Below, piece after piece: positions 22,024 through 33,639 of a stretch of DNA of 64,000 bases; the first letter of the stretch is position 1, and every line of letters begins with the position of its first letter. The stretch spans positions 175,684 to 239,683 of the forward strand of contig JPHH03000048.1 in the NCBI GenBank assembly GCA_000750105.3, written 5' to 3'. The DNA is from Tolypocladium sp. Sup5 PDA-1 (Eukaryota > Ascomycota > Sordariomycetes > Hypocreales > Ophiocordycipitaceae). Under the pieces are notes generated by a model that was not told the DNA's origin, ran no database searches, and saw nothing but the letters and a program-made list of their open reading frames with translations. The translations under genes and the position numbers were made by a program.

Positions 22024-22592
22024 TCACCTGCAAATCCCGGCATGGCACGGCGACGCGCACCGCCCTCGATAATCCGGCCCAACCACCAGGCACTTGTCGC
22101 AGCCGCAGAGAAGGTGCAGCTTGTTGCCCACGTGCTGGTTCGCATCGTCGCAGAGGCACAGGTAGAGCGCCGACTTGACGTTCGTGGCCGGGTCTCCGAG
22201 GGCGCAGGGGGCGTCGGGCGTCTTGCAGTACGCCTCGGTCAGCTGCTTCTGGTTCCACGGCTTCTCTACGGGAGGTATAAGCTTGAATCGCCAAGCCAGC
22301 ATCTCGTCGAGGAGCATCACTTACTCATGCCCAAGAGCACGGAGGCGCAGTAGGTATAACCGCACTCGCAGACTGGTCCCGCCGGCCCTCCCGAAGTTGG
22401 AGCCGGGGGCGCCGGGCCCTTTGAAGTAGTGTCAGGAGGCGGAGGCGGGCCGTGTTGCGTAGAGGGAGGAGGTGCCTTGCTGGATGGAGGAGGAGACAGC
22501 GGCGGCGGAGGCGTTGCCGGTGTCTGGAGTTGAGGTGCCGCCAGGCTCAGAGCCAGGGCGGCAAAGGCGAGAAGCCCGAGGATGAACTTCAT
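22024..22592 (-). CDS. Small secreted proline-rich, cysteine-rich protein, 169 aa
   Basis: Exons 22592-22325 and 22265-22024; intron 59 nt (GTAAGT...GTAG), frame continuous. It begins with a clear signal peptide (MKFILGLLAFAALALSLAAP). A Pro/Ser/Thr-rich spacer follows (residues about 22-70, runs of four to five Pro). The C-terminal domain has about a dozen Cys in a CxCxxxxC ... CxC ... CGCxxC pattern: VCECGYTYCASVL, AYCKTPDAPC, YLCLCDDANQHV, LLCGCDKC and GRCASPCHAG. The layout of signal peptide, Pro-rich linker and disulfide domain recurs in secreted fungal proteins of unknown role; some similar proteins are effector candidates, but nothing here proves that. I do not recognise a named family. 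The stop at 22024 could be replaced by a further splice (AGGTGAGG at the end), which cannot be decided by eye. Confidence 0.75.
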
Positions 22593-23453
22593 CGTTACGA
22601 CGAGTTGTTTCTGCTGATGTCGAACGAGAAGGGAAGAGCTAAAACCTCACAGAGATCTACCGGTTTATTCGATCCAAGAGTAAGGTAAGTCCAGAGAAGA
22701 GAAAGAACGGAGGAGACTTGGATGGTCTACGGGGATTTTATACTCAGCCCACCCCGAGTCACAACGTCTGGAGAACCAGCAAACATTGCGTCGCCAACAG
22801 CTTGGTGAGCTCGCTCTCAGGTTACGACTTGCACCAGATGGGCGTGATTCAGTATCTGTGCCATCATCCTACAACGACCGCAGAGTGACGAACGACGCAG
22901 TCCAGAGTACCGCCAGAGCAACCTCAGCCCTTTGGTGAGTCGGGCCACCGTTGCAAGATCAAGCCACCCAATGTGTACCTACATACACGTCGTCCAGTTT
23001 GTCTCTGGAATACGCACAATGAGTTGAGAGAACGGTGTGACTGTCGTTCAGGCAGCTCGGGCTGATCCAATGAGCGACGTTGGGATACAGAAACGATCAT
23101 CATTGCCTGTGTAACAGACAGATGAGCAGGACCTTTCGATTCATTCCATATTCAGGGTCATGCGATTCTGATTGAAGCCATCAAGTTTGGCCGTCGGTAG
23201 TGCGAGTTGTGAAGAACATAGAATGCAGGTCCGGTCTCACATGCTCGCGCAAGCATCGTATGAAAACACCACCAACACTGTGCGACTCGACTGTGGTGAG
23301 ATGCCCCGCCAAGTTGTGGTTTGCTACCCCTCCATCCTTCCAGCGTCCATCATCAAACTCACACCACATCGAACGGCTGTTAGGTCCGTCACTCGCACCT
23401 GTTCCGCGACCTCTCATCTCGTAGCGCCGGACGAAGAGGCCCAAGAAACCACA
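22593..23453. other. Divergent intergenic region; in-frame extension of HEM3
   Basis: Upstream of both the secreted-protein gene and HEM3. From about 23,172 the HEM3 frame stays open, with ATGs at 23223, 23241 and 23301 (see findings). Nothing else is recognised. Confidence 0.5.
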
Positions 23454-24479
23454 ATGGCAGAGGCACAAGCAGCGGAGGCGCCGCGGGGCCCAACCACCAT
23501 CACCGTGGGCACACGAAAGTCGCCGCTCGCCCTCGCGCAGGCCGAGATTGTCGTCTCGGCCCTCAAGGACGTCTTCCCGACCTACTCGTTCCCCGTCCAC
23601 AGCATGACCACGACTGGCGACCGCGACCAGAACACGGCGCTGTACAACTTTGGCGGCAAGGGCCTGTGGACGTCGCAGCTGGAGGAGCTGCTGGTCAGCA
23701 AGCAGCTGGACCTGGTGGTGCACTCGCTCAAGGACATGCCCACGACGCTGCCCGAGGGCTGCGTCCTCGGCTGTGTGACCAAGAGGGAGGATCCGCGGGA
23801 CACGTTGATCATCAAGAAGGAGCTCGCAGACAAGAATGGCTGGAAGAGCCTGTCAGACCTGCCGGCCGGGAGCATCATCGGAACCAGCAGCGTGCGCCGC
23901 ATCGCGCAGCTGGCCCGGCGGTACCCCGGGCTCAAGTTCAAGGACGTGCGCGGCAACATCCACACCCGGCTCAGGAAGCTGGACGAGGACCCCGAGATGA
24001 CGGCCATCGTCCTCGCCGCCGCCGGCCTGCAGCGCATGGACCTGGGACACCACATCTCGCAGTACCTGGAGATGGACAACGGCGGGATCCTGCACGCCGT
24101 CGGCCAGGGCGCGCTGGGCGTCGAGTGCCGCGAGGGCGACGAGAGGCTGCTGCAGGCGCTGCGGCGGCTCGAGGACCGGGGAACCAGCCTGGCGTGCGCG
24201 GCGGAGAGGAGCCTGATGCGGACGCTGGAGGGAGGGTGCAGCGTGCCCATCGGGGTCGAGACCCGGTGGGTGGAGGAGGGCAAACTGCGGATGCGCGCGA
24301 CCGTCGTGTCGGCCGCGGGCACGGAGGGCGTGGACGCGGTGGTGACGGAGGCAATCACCACCCCGGAGGCGGCCGAGGAGCTGGGGAAGCGGGTGGCGCT
24401 CGACCTTGTGAGCCGGGGGGCGGACAAGATCCTCGACACCATCAACGCGAAGCGGCCGGCAGCGGAGAGCCAGGAGTAG
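23454..24479 (+). CDS. HEM3: Porphobilinogen deaminase (hydroxymethylbilane synthase), 341 aa
   Basis: Third step of heme synthesis in the cytosol: polymerises four porphobilinogen units into hydroxymethylbilane. Intronless. N-terminal TITVGTRKSPLALAQAEIV is the family opening; DLVVHSLKDMPTTLPEGC, GSIIGTSSVRRIAQL and KFKDVRGNIHTRL are the substrate and cofactor-binding blocks with their conserved Asp and Arg residues. The dipyrromethane cofactor Cys lies in EGGCSVPIG at about residue 262. The length fits other fungal enzymes. The start at 23454 (ACAATGGC) was chosen because homology begins about 15 residues later; the frame is open far upstream. It is convergent with the glycine-cleavage H gene. 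Confidence 0.95.
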   Translation: MAEAQAAEAPRGPTTITVGTRKSPLALAQAEIVVSALKDVFPTYSFPVHSMTTTGDRDQNTALYNFGGKGLWTSQLEELLVSKQLDLVVHSLKDMPTTLPEGCVLGCVTKREDPRDTLIIKKELADKNGWKSLSDLPAGSIIGTSSVRRIAQLARRYPGLKFKDVRGNIHTRLRKLDEDPEMTAIVLAAAGLQRMDLGHHISQYLEMDNGGILHAVGQGALGVECREGDERLLQALRRLEDRGTSLACAAERSLMRTLEGGCSVPIGVETRWVEEGKLRMRATVVSAAGTEGVDAVVTEAITTPEAAEELGKRVALDLVSRGADKILDTINAKRPAAESQE

Positions 24480-24780
24480 ACATATCACCACTGTTCAAAG
24501 GATGCTGGACAAGCATAAAAATGATGTAGGCGCCGCTGATGACACGGGGTATTTAGACCGCAACATGCCCTGCTCCCCAAGTATGTTAAAGATGAGCCAC
24601 ATATGGTACACTTGCGCGCGCGTCTGTTCCGTCTGTCTGTCAGGTTGAACTGCCTCCTCGGCTTCCCGTCTGCCCATGCACTCGAGTAACTAAAAATCAA
24701 CCCGTCTATCTCCCTCGCCAAGCCCTAGTCTTTTATCTTTCGGCCATCGGCCATCACAAGCAAAACATGCACCGAGCGGT
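24480..24780. other. Convergent intergenic region HEM3 / GCV3
   Basis: 300 bp shared by two 3' ends. No feature beyond the UTRs is seen. Confidence 0.55.
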
Positions 24781-25415
24781 CTACTCGGAGATAAAGGCCT
24801 TGTAGGCCTCGGCGTCCATCAGCTCGTCGACCTGCTTGGCGCCCTCCTCGTCGACCTCGACCTTGACGATCCAGCCGCCGCCGTTGCTGTCGTCCTCGGG
24901 GACCTGGTTGATGGTGGCGGGCTTCTCCTCGAGCAGGGCGTTGGCCTGGAGGACCTTGCAGCGGACGGGGGCGTTGATGTCGCTGGCGCTCTTGACCGAC
25001 TCGACGGCGCCGATGGCGTCGCCCTGGTCGGCGAAGTCGCTGTCGGGCTCGGGCAGCTCGACGTAGACGACGTCACCGAGCTGGTCGGCGGCGTACTCGG
25101 AGATGCCGATGACGCCCGTCTTGCGGTCGGCGGAGAGGTCGACCCATTCGTGGTCCTTGGTGTACCTCTTGATGAGGCCTGGACAAGGGTGTCAGCGGAG
25201 CTGCTGCAACTCGGTAGCCACCACCGCCGCGAGCATCATTTGCAGGAGACTGGATGCCCGCACGCAGATGACGACGCAGGGCAAGGCAGGGAGAGACCCG
25301 TACTCATCCTCGAGGTCGAAAAGGCCCGGAGAGGCGCGCGCACGGCGACGCGGCCGGCGCGGGGAACAGCCAGGCGCACGGCCGCGCCGATGGAGCGAGC
25401 AGCAATTGAGGCCAT
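24781..25415 (-). CDS. GCV3: Glycine cleavage system H protein, mitochondrial, 169 aa
   Basis: Lipoyl carrier protein that shuttles the aminomethyl group between the P, T and L proteins in the mitochondrial matrix. Exons 25415-25304 and 25178-24781; intron 125 nt (GTACGG...CCAG). Exon 1 is a textbook presequence (MASIAARSIGAAVRLAV, Arg/Ala-rich, ending near RAFSTSRM). The mature part begins KRYTKDHEWVDL and has GISEYAADQLGDVVYVELPE. The lipoylated Lys is in AVESVKSASDIN, with the flanking Glu and Ser-Ala of the family. The C-terminus (EEGAKQVDELMDAEAYKAF) is canonical. Size matches yeast Gcv3. Confidence 0.95.
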
Positions 25416-26635
25416 TGTGTCGTCGTGACGGAGCGGAGAGGGTTGGCTTGGAGGGATGACGAGGAGGAGGAGGAGTAAGGCTTCTGCTGGGCGGATTGAA
25501 GTCGGCAGAGGAGGATGGGCTGGCAGAAGCGGAAGCGGAAGCGAAAGCCTGCACTGACTGAGGCAGCGGCCGACCTCCGGCTCCTCCCAGGGTGTGGATA
25601 TCGGCGCATCGAGGGTCGCAACTCCTTAGTCATCTTTTTCCCTTCCCGCGCGGTCTCACGGTCCCAGAGCCACCAGGCATGCTGTGGGGTGGGGGGAGGC
25701 GGACCGCGCGGGCGGGCCAATGGGGACAATGCAAACATAATAGCTCGGCAGCGCCTACGCCCCAAGAGGATGGAGGTTGTGCGGTGCGTGACGTAAAGAG
25801 AATTGCATTTTTCGATGGCGTGAGGGCGGGAGGATCGTGAGATGTGCAATTGATGTGTGTTTGGTTGTTTGTGTAACGAGTACGGACTACGAGTACTGTT
25901 ATCTAATGGGCTGGGGCACGCATGCAAGTCCGCATTGGAAGACGGTGTGAGCCGCGAAAAGTTCCCGTCCTTGCGGTTGGAGGCCAGGCGCGGCTAACAA
26001 GTACAAGAGATGCAGTGGATTGGCCATACAACGGGTCTTTAAGAAACGCGGGGATTGCCCGCTCGAGCGTTTGGATGCGGCACGGCCAGTCGGTCTGCCC
26101 ATGTCATCTTGCTCAAACGACACCGAGAACCCCCAGCAACCAGGTATCCTTTCGTACCCTCACGAGGCTTTCCAAGCTGTTGGATGCGTCAACCCCCCCA
26201 TGACCATCTTTGACGCTGCTCCGGGTGGCCTGGATGTCTGTCTGCTATGCAGGCGAATGGATGCTTCGTGCAGACGTTGAAACAGCCCTGGATGAATCTG
26301 TCCATCTCACTGGCCCGGCTCGCAACGACCCGTTCTCGGGATACGATACCGTACCAACTCGGAAGCTCTGAAATGCTTCCGCACCTGGCTGCAATGGCTT
26401 CTACTGTACAGTTCCAACGACTTTTCTGGTGTGGAGGATTCCTCCTGCGACTTTGGCTACCTACTATCAAAGAAGCGCGCAAAACATGTCATCCTTAGCC
26501 CCACTGCGATCATTGCGGACGGTGTGGACTATGCATGGAATAGTCCTCTGAAGAGATGGCGTGAAAGGGATGGAGACACAGTATTCTCACAAAGCCTCAG
26601 CTACCTAGGGTATCTCTTCCTTAACCGCCGCCGCC
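25416..26635. other. Intergenic region, no gene recognised
   Basis: 1.2 kb between GCV3 (divergent side) and the 3' end of LYS4. It has a GC-rich half near GCV3 and a mixed half. A variant of the short TACGGA motif family (gagtacggactacgagtac) occurs at about 25,879-25,897. ORFs have no domains. Confidence 0.5.
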
Positions 26636-28959
26636 TTAGGGCATCGTCGCCCCCGACTTTGCAACCTCCCCCTTGACCCATGCCTCTAAGCCCCCTGCCG
26701 CGATAATGACCTGCACGTTAGCCGGCAGCTCGCCGACTTTCTCTGTCCAGCTCTCCCCCTGCTCGCCCTCCTGCACCTCGACGACGCTGCGCTTCACGTC
26801 CCAGGTCAGTGTCCAGCCCGTCCGGCGCGTCAGCTGGCGCTCCGTGTCGTCGGCAGACGATGAAGGAGAGGAGAAGTGGGCGCGCAGGCGCTCGACAAGG
26901 CGCGGGACTTCCAGACCCATGAGCGCGTTGTTGATGCTATTTCGGGCAAAGATGTTCCCGAAACTCCCAGCCACGACCAGCGGAATCTGCTTTGCCAGTA
27001 TCGCCGTCGCAGCTTGTTCTCTCGAGGATCCGCAGCCAAAGTTGGAGCCAGCGACGAGTATGTCATTTGGCTTAGCAATGCCGTCGAAACTAGGATCGTA
27101 GTTTTGCATACAGGCGCGCGCCATGTCCTCCTTAGAAACGTTATCCTGGTAGGTTAATTTTCCCGGATATATAGCATCGGTGTCGAGATTGTCGGCGTCG
27201 CAGAAGAGGATCTCGCCACTAATCCTCGTGGGGAAGCCTGGCAGAATCTCGATGGCGGACTTGGAAGCACCGCCCTCGGAAGATTCAACCCGCTCGATCA
27301 GGGAATCTAGCTGCTGTACCATATTGGCGAGCTCGTCTTCAGTGGTTTGTGCTTTACCTGTGCCGAACCCATGATCCACGCCGGACCAGTCCGCCGGCAC
27401 CTGGTAGGTGCCTGGCCCGGAGATGATGCCGCTGAGAGCGCTGGCAGCCACGACCTCGGGACTCGCTAGGTACGCATCCGCATCTCGCGAGCCCATTCGG
27501 CCACGGAAGTTACGGTTGCTGGCACTGATCCCGACCTCGCCGTCTTCCAAGAGCCCCGTGCCCAGCCCGATACATGGCCCGCACCCGGATGGGAGCGGCT
27601 GCGCCCCAGCACTCAACAGGGCCTGCCAGTCGCCCGCATCTTCAGCAGCCTCCTGTTCGGGTGCTGAAGCCGCCGCGATATAAAGTTGGACGCCGTCAGC
27701 AATCTTAGGAGTAGTACCGGGGTTGGCCCCGGCGGCATCTTTAAAGACTTTTGCGGCCGCCGCGAGGTCTGAGGCGCGCGAGTTGGTGCAAGAGACGATG
27801 TATGCGCGGTTGATTTTGATGTTCTGCGGGATAAGCTCGTTTAGTGGCGTTGCGACCTTGACCGAGTTAGGGCCTGAGACATAAGGGGAGAGGGTAGAGA
27901 GGTTGAGGTAGAGCTGCTTGGCGTATGAGGCGTTGTCGTCCGCCGTGAGGGGGTTGGCGAGCAGCTCGTCTACTCTTTCGTGGGTGATGCGCTGTCGGGT
28001 CGTCCGGTCATCCAGCATCGCTGCCTCAGTCGCCTTGTATCGCAGCCAGCGTTCCAGGGTCTGGTCGATAGGGAACAAACCACTAAGAGCTCCCCACTCA
28101 CACGACATATTGGCGATAGTCATCCGGCTATCCACTGATAGGCTGGCCATCGTCTCCTCAGAGCCGGTGAACTCGATCGCATGGTTGAGTACGTCGCTCT
28201 TGAATAGGGTGCACAGCGCAACTATCACATCTTTGCCTGTCACACCTGGAGGTAGTGTCCCCGTGAACGTGACCCGTGCAACAGGCGGGATCTGCCACCA
28301 CGTCCGCGATGTTGCCCAGATACTCGCGGCGTCCGTCCGTACAACAGGTGTTCCGAGGCAACCTAGTGCCCCGTAGTGCACTGTATGGGAATCCGAGGCA
28401 ACGGCCATAGTGCCCGGCCATGCATATCCTTCTTCCACCATGATCTGGTGCCCAATGCCCCGTCCTGCGGGGTAGAAGTCGATACCGTGCTGCTTAGCAA
28501 ACGCCTCAATCTTCTGGTACTTCTGGAGATTAGACGGGCTAGTATTCTGCACGTCGTGGTCGAGAGTCATGACGATCTGCTTCGGGTTGTAGACCTGAGT
28601 GGCTCCCATGGACATGAACTTAATGGCGACGGGCATTGAGTTGTCGTGGGTCATGCAAACCGCGGGGACAATACTGATATAGTCGCCGCTTCGCACGAGC
28701 TTTCCCTCTGGGAGGCCGACGGCATAGCGTTGTACAATCTTTTCCGTCAGAGTCTGCGGCGATCGAGCGGATGTGGTTGTGCTCAGCAAGCGGGAACATC
28801 GGGATGGCGAGAATGATCGATCGTAACCATGGATTCTCCGGCTTGGGAGATTCCTCCTCGGAATCCCAAACGATCGAGTCCACGCAGACCACAGCTTCGA
28901 GAGTCAGACTTGATAAGGCAATTGGCAGAGAAATTTTGACTCACTGATCTAGACGCCAT
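26636..28959 (-). CDS. LYS4: Homoaconitase, mitochondrial, 757 aa
   Basis: Converts homocitrate/homoaconitate to homoisocitrate in the fungal alpha-aminoadipate route to lysine, in mitochondria. A 15-nt first exon (28959-28945, MASRS) is joined over a 50-nt intron (GTGAGT...CGAAG) to 28894-26636, giving an Arg-rich presequence (LWSAWTRSFGIPRRNLPSRR) before TLTEKIVQRYAVGL. 4Fe-4S ligands are in VSCTNSRASDL and LPSGCGPCIGLGTG. Other aconitase-superfamily motifs are ASDSHTVHYGALGCLGTP, EVGISASNRNFRGRMGS and the C-terminal swivel domain AGSNFGCGSSREQA. DVLNHAIEFTGSEETM and ANMSCEWGALSGLFP are homoaconitase rather than aconitase features. No intron interrupts the long exon. I cannot exclude that it is a second copy rather than the only LYS4. 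Confidence 0.92.
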
Positions 28960-30824
28960 GGTGGGCGGATGGGGGGAAGACAGCGCCAAACGCTTCAGTA
29001 TGTCGACCACGGTGACAATGACAGAGTCACTGGAAGAAATTTCGAAGTATCGGTTCCTCAAAGGAGCGAAGACGGAGGAGCGCTCGCTCACCTAAGCAAT
29101 GGCACCTTGTAAAATGGGGCTAGTTCGTGTGGGGTGGTTCACCGCCTGCTTTTACTGGAGAAGGGCCGCAATAGGCAGAATAATTTCCTGGCCCAGGAAT
29201 ACGAGTACAACGCCTCCGGCCAATTGCCCACGGGGTTTACTCAGCTTGGACCCACAGATCCCGACGCCAACCGACCTCGGAACATCATCTCGATCTCAAC
29301 CTCGAGTAATCCGTAGAACAATTGCGAGCCTCTCGATCGTCTCAAAACGGCCAACAAAGCTTACGCAACTCGAATCCTCAAGTTTGAGTCAAGACTTTAC
29401 GACCTCGTAATCGATCATCATCCAGCGATGTCCAGAAGAAGTCACTATTGACTTGGATACCGCGCGTCTCATATTGAGAAAATGTAGACTAACACTAGGT
29501 GCTCGCTGCGTTGCATGTCAAGTCTGGTTCGAGGTAACGCAGTTCTTCACAAAGAGTGGCATTGAATTCCAGCATCTAGGGAATAGCTTGGCCATGACGG
29601 TGAAAGCAGACATGGTGCCATGTCATGGGCCGAGGCAAGGCGTCTGGCGAATGAGCTCCCTGGGGAGGCGCGCGGCTACATCTGGGTGTTTACCAGCTCA
29701 AGCAATTGAACCAATGCTGGATAACGTTTGCTTGAATCCAAGTTATTACTATACACGAACATAATAAGTAGTGTAGATAATCTGCCTTTTACCCTGTCAA
29801 GTTCACCTGATCGAGTCGTCGTCCTGAACATTGAGCATCAGGACGCCACGTGTGGTTTGGCACCGAGGGCCTGGCGGGGTGCAGATCCCGATGGCTGCTT
29901 CGATGCATTGGGAGAATTGGGCGTTCATTAATCCTTGATCGCCATAGTCGCCGTCATCCTGCTGAGGCTGGCTTCCATGTCATGGTATGGAATAGCAACT
30001 CGTCGACAAGGGCTCCGTCTCGCAGCTGGAGTCCCGTCAGCTGACGAACTGCTGACAGCCCGCCCGAAGCGCCGTCCCCCGGGCTCCAATGCCTCCTTCA
30101 GCAGCAGCACGCGTCCGTGTCACGTCACGTCGCAGCTCACAGTTCGCCCAGTGTCGCACGCGCTTGCAGTCTTCAGCTTGCACAGCACCGCCACCAGACG
30201 GACAGCGCGAGGTAAATCAATTCGAGACTCAAATTGCGCTGGTGCTCGAAATAGCAAGCGAAATTCGAGGACGCGGGAGCATGTCCGCACTGGAATTCGT
30301 CTCCCTGATTTCGGAGCTGCGCTCGGTGCGGCTCCTCTGAAATTCCGATCCGGGCCATCGACCTCCCGCACCGCGTGCGTCCTGCAGCCCGCCCGTTGCC
30401 AGCCCACCTTGAGCCAACCTACCCCTGCCCTGCCAGGCTTCATTCCACCCACTCACTGCTCCGGTTCTTGGGCTCGTCTCGTCTGTATTCCATTCATCCA
30501 GCATAGCATTGCACGGCCTTTTCCCTCAGCGTCGGCTCCAAACTCGACGACCACGGCGGCAGCATCCTGCGCGGGCCTCGTCTTCGCCTGGGTGGGGGCT
30601 CAGCTCAGCGCAGCTCTCGCGTCATCCCCAATCTCGCTCCTCCGCAACGTCGACCATCTGCTCTCGATGCATCAGTTTAGCTGAAGCCGTCTTCGCCCCG
30701 ACCTTCTTTCACCCCATCAGATTATCGGCTCGGCCCGTGTAGCCGACACTCCTTCACGCTGGATCCACCGACAGAGCAAGCGGCATCCCCAGACCATCTC
30801 CACGACGCTGCCGCCGTCGATAAC
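28960..30824. other. Divergent intergenic region LYS4 / SPG1, long 5' leader
   Basis: About 1.9 kb. ORFs (e.g. 29453-29764, 29935-30684) show no domain and have leader-like composition. The last part (about 30,400-30,824) is pyrimidine-rich and probably the 5' UTR of the GTPase gene. Confidence 0.5.
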
Positions 30825-31923
30825 ATGGAGATGGAACAACAGCCCGACCAGCTGCCCGACCAGTTGCCCGACCAGTTGCCTGACCAACTTGCGGACCAAC
30901 AGCCCGACCAACAGGCCCCGCCGCCTTCGTCGCACGACGGCCACGACGACACGCTCGGCGGCATCGAGGGCTCTCCTCACGTCGAGGGCCCCAACAATGG
31001 CTTCCACCACCAGCACAGCCAATCCCTCGACCAGGGCATGCCCAGCAGCCCTCGGCACGACGACGACCCCGCGACCCGATACACCCCGCCCGTATCCAGC
31101 GTGCCCTCACACTCGCGACCTGCCAGCAGCATGTCCAACCCGTCCAACCCGCCGCACCAGGTCCCGGCCGGCGAGTACCGACAGGGGTCCAACGAACCCC
31201 CCAACGGCCGCAACCACGTGGTCATCAAGGTCGGCATGGTGGGCGACGCTCAGATCGGCAAGACGTCCCTGATGGTCAAGTACGTCGAGGGCAGCTGGGA
31301 CGAGGACTACATCCAGACCCTGGGCGTCAACTTCATGGAGAAGACCATCTCGATCCGCAACACGGAAATCACCTTTTCCATCTGGGACCTGGGGGGCCAG
31401 CGCGAGTTTGTCAACATGCTGCCGCTCGTGTGTAACGACGCCGTCGCCATTCTCTTCATGTTCGACTTGACACGAAAGAGCACGCTCAACAGCATCAAGG
31501 AGTGGTACCGACAGGGGAGGGGCTTCAACAAGACGGCCATTCCCATCTTGGTTGGCACCAAGTACGATCACTTTGTCAACTTTCCGATTCAAGACCAGGA
31601 GGAGATTTCAAATCAGGTGCGTCGGCTACCGCAGCGCCGAGACCTGGGAACGATGGCACAGCCATAAACTAACTTGTGTTAGGCGAGGCGGTTTGCCAAG
31701 GCCATGAGGGCGTCGCTCATCTTTTCGAGCACGAGCCATAGCATCAACGTCCAAAAGGTTCATAACACACCCATGGGGAAGCATCGCTGACAAAGTCTCA
31801 ATGTGACTGACAAATGCTGTCTAGATCTTCAAGATTGTCCTGTCAAAAGCATTTGACCTCAAGTGTACGATTCCCGAAATCGAAAACGTCGGCGAGCCCC
31901 TGTTGTTGTATCAGTCCGTCTGA
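30825..31923 (+). CDS. spg1: Septum-promoting small GTPase Spg1/Tem1, 321 aa with repeat-bearing N-terminal extension
   Basis: Ras-superfamily GTPase at the head of the septation initiation/mitotic exit network at the spindle pole body. Exons 30825-31616, 31683-31757, 31825-31923; introns of 66 and 67 nt. The G domain starts near residue 128: VGMVGDAQIGKTSLMVKYVE (P-loop), YIQTLGVNFMEKTI (switch I with Thr), WDLGGQREF (switch II), LVGTKYDHF (base recognition, TKxD form typical of Spg1/Tem1), and SSTSHSINVQKIF (G5). The C-terminus has no CAAX prenylation box, as in the family. The first ~126 residues are a low-complexity Gln/Pro/Asp-rich extension opening with five to six PDQ(L/Q) repeats (30842-30912). 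The extension is much longer than in yeasts, though Pezizomycotina orthologues often have one. Confidence 0.93.
30842..30912 (+). repeat. In-frame 12-bp minisatellite encoding PDQL units
   Basis: Five to six tandem copies of a CCCGACCAGYTG-type unit lie inside the coding sequence of the Spg1 gene. Copies differ at single positions and later copies degenerate (ADQQ, PDQQ). Confidence 0.8.
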
Positions 31924-33639
31924 GCACAGGGCCGAGTCACCTCGCTTCCGATGTTTTGGCCATCATGGCAAGATGCCTGATATGTCTATGCCTCATGGGT
32001 CGATGCCATGAAAGCGGCGCAAAAGTCCGCAACGCCAAGTCCAGGGCACACCACACAGCCTGTCTGGGCTGTGCAGCCGCACCGGCAACGAATTCCGCTC
32101 CCGTATGGCGGCCAGGAAAGTGTTCGGTATCTGGCCACTGAGCACAGAGAGGGAGACGGTGTGCGATATTGGAGCTCTTTGTAATCCTACCGAAGCCCGC
32201 ATGTTTTCTTTGTCTTTTACCACCCACACACACACAAACATACACACTCAGCCCCCCAACTCGCCACTCCCTTCAAGTTGGTCCGAGGGCTTCTGCACTT
32301 GGCTTTTTCTGCTAATAGAGGATGCGGACGGGAAGAATTGCCCGCCGCTGGACGCTGGGCGCTGGGGGACAAGATTCGGGGCGCTGAGCGGCAACCCGCG
32401 GAGAGTTGAATCACAAAAGCGGTGACTCGTGGAGCACGGCACCTGCTGCTGGTTGGATTTGGGCTGGCCCAGAGGGACGGGGAGGGGTTTGTTTGACAAT
32501 AGCATGCACTGTACGTACTTGTGAGGCCGGGCGAGGGTCTGGTTCACGGCAGGCAGCGAACTGCCGTTAGAGAGACACGACACGGGTGTCACGGGGGGAC
32601 AGGCGTCGGGTAGGGACTTGCCACAGCTCGTGTTTCTAGCAAATATTCAGCATTTGACCACTTGGTGCGTGTCCAAATATCGTGTGTCGCCTTAGCTGAC
32701 CAGAGCGGGCCGTATATAAGTTATGCCTCGCCCTGGATGGGCTTCACCGCAGCGATAACCACATGCCGTGGGTAGCGACGAGCCGTAGAGATGCTGTCAG
32801 CGAGGCGCCGATGATCTGACCGTCATGGACGGCGCATCGACCAGACGCCCGCGGATGCCGTGATCTGAGATTCAGCTGAGCTCCCGCTGACCAGCCCCAG
32901 GGCACGTGGGGTGGAGCTTGCAGGACACCATCTCCGCATATCTCGGCAATTTCTGGGCCCCGCTTGCGCAGGAACACGGCACCGTCAGCACCCTAAATTG
33001 CTGCATACGGCAACCTGGAAGGTGAGGTGCGTGAGACATCACCAATGAATGGCACGGCGCGTTGGTGCTCGTAGGTGCTCGGCCCAGATGGTACGTCAAT
33101 TGCTTGCTCGCCTCTGCCAGCTGTGCACCGCATGTAACTGTAGTGTATCCCGTATCTAGCTCTCCATTTCTAGATGGACGCCCTGTGCTGTAACCCTCTC
33201 TCTTGCCACTTGCCGCGGACACCAACATATCATGTGTGCGTGTGCATTAACCCCCCATTCACTCGCTCTCCCTCTTCAGAATGTCCGATGTGTGTCAATG
33301 CGTCAATAGGCCTGTGCCGTCCATGAAGCACACGACGCAAACTCCGTAAACGCCAGGCTGTGCTTGCTTCTCGAACCCTCCCGTCGGCGGCGGCTCCAGG
33401 TGTCGCCTGTTGGTGCCGGCAGGGATAGACAAGGTGTATATACATGAATTGTGATCTTGGCCGCCATTGTGATTGGCAACAAGTTTGGTCGTTTGTTGTT
33501 GAAATAGGAAATGTCGCAGGTAGGAAAGGAAAACGTAAAAAAGAAGACATTGGCTGTGTCAAGCCAAATGTGGTTGTGCCCGTGATTGTTGAGTGTGTGA
33601 TGTGCCAGGTCCGTATTTCGTCGAGACCATTCGTTGAGG
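31924..33639. other. Intergenic region, no gene recognised
   Basis: 1.7 kb between convergent genes. A short CA-rich tract occurs at 32,221-32,250. No domain-bearing ORF was found. Confidence 0.5.

Noticed and set aside
23582..24529. Large ORFs in other frames over HEM3
   Set aside because: They overlap the unmistakable porphobilinogen deaminase and consist of Arg/Gly/Ala-biased shadow translation.
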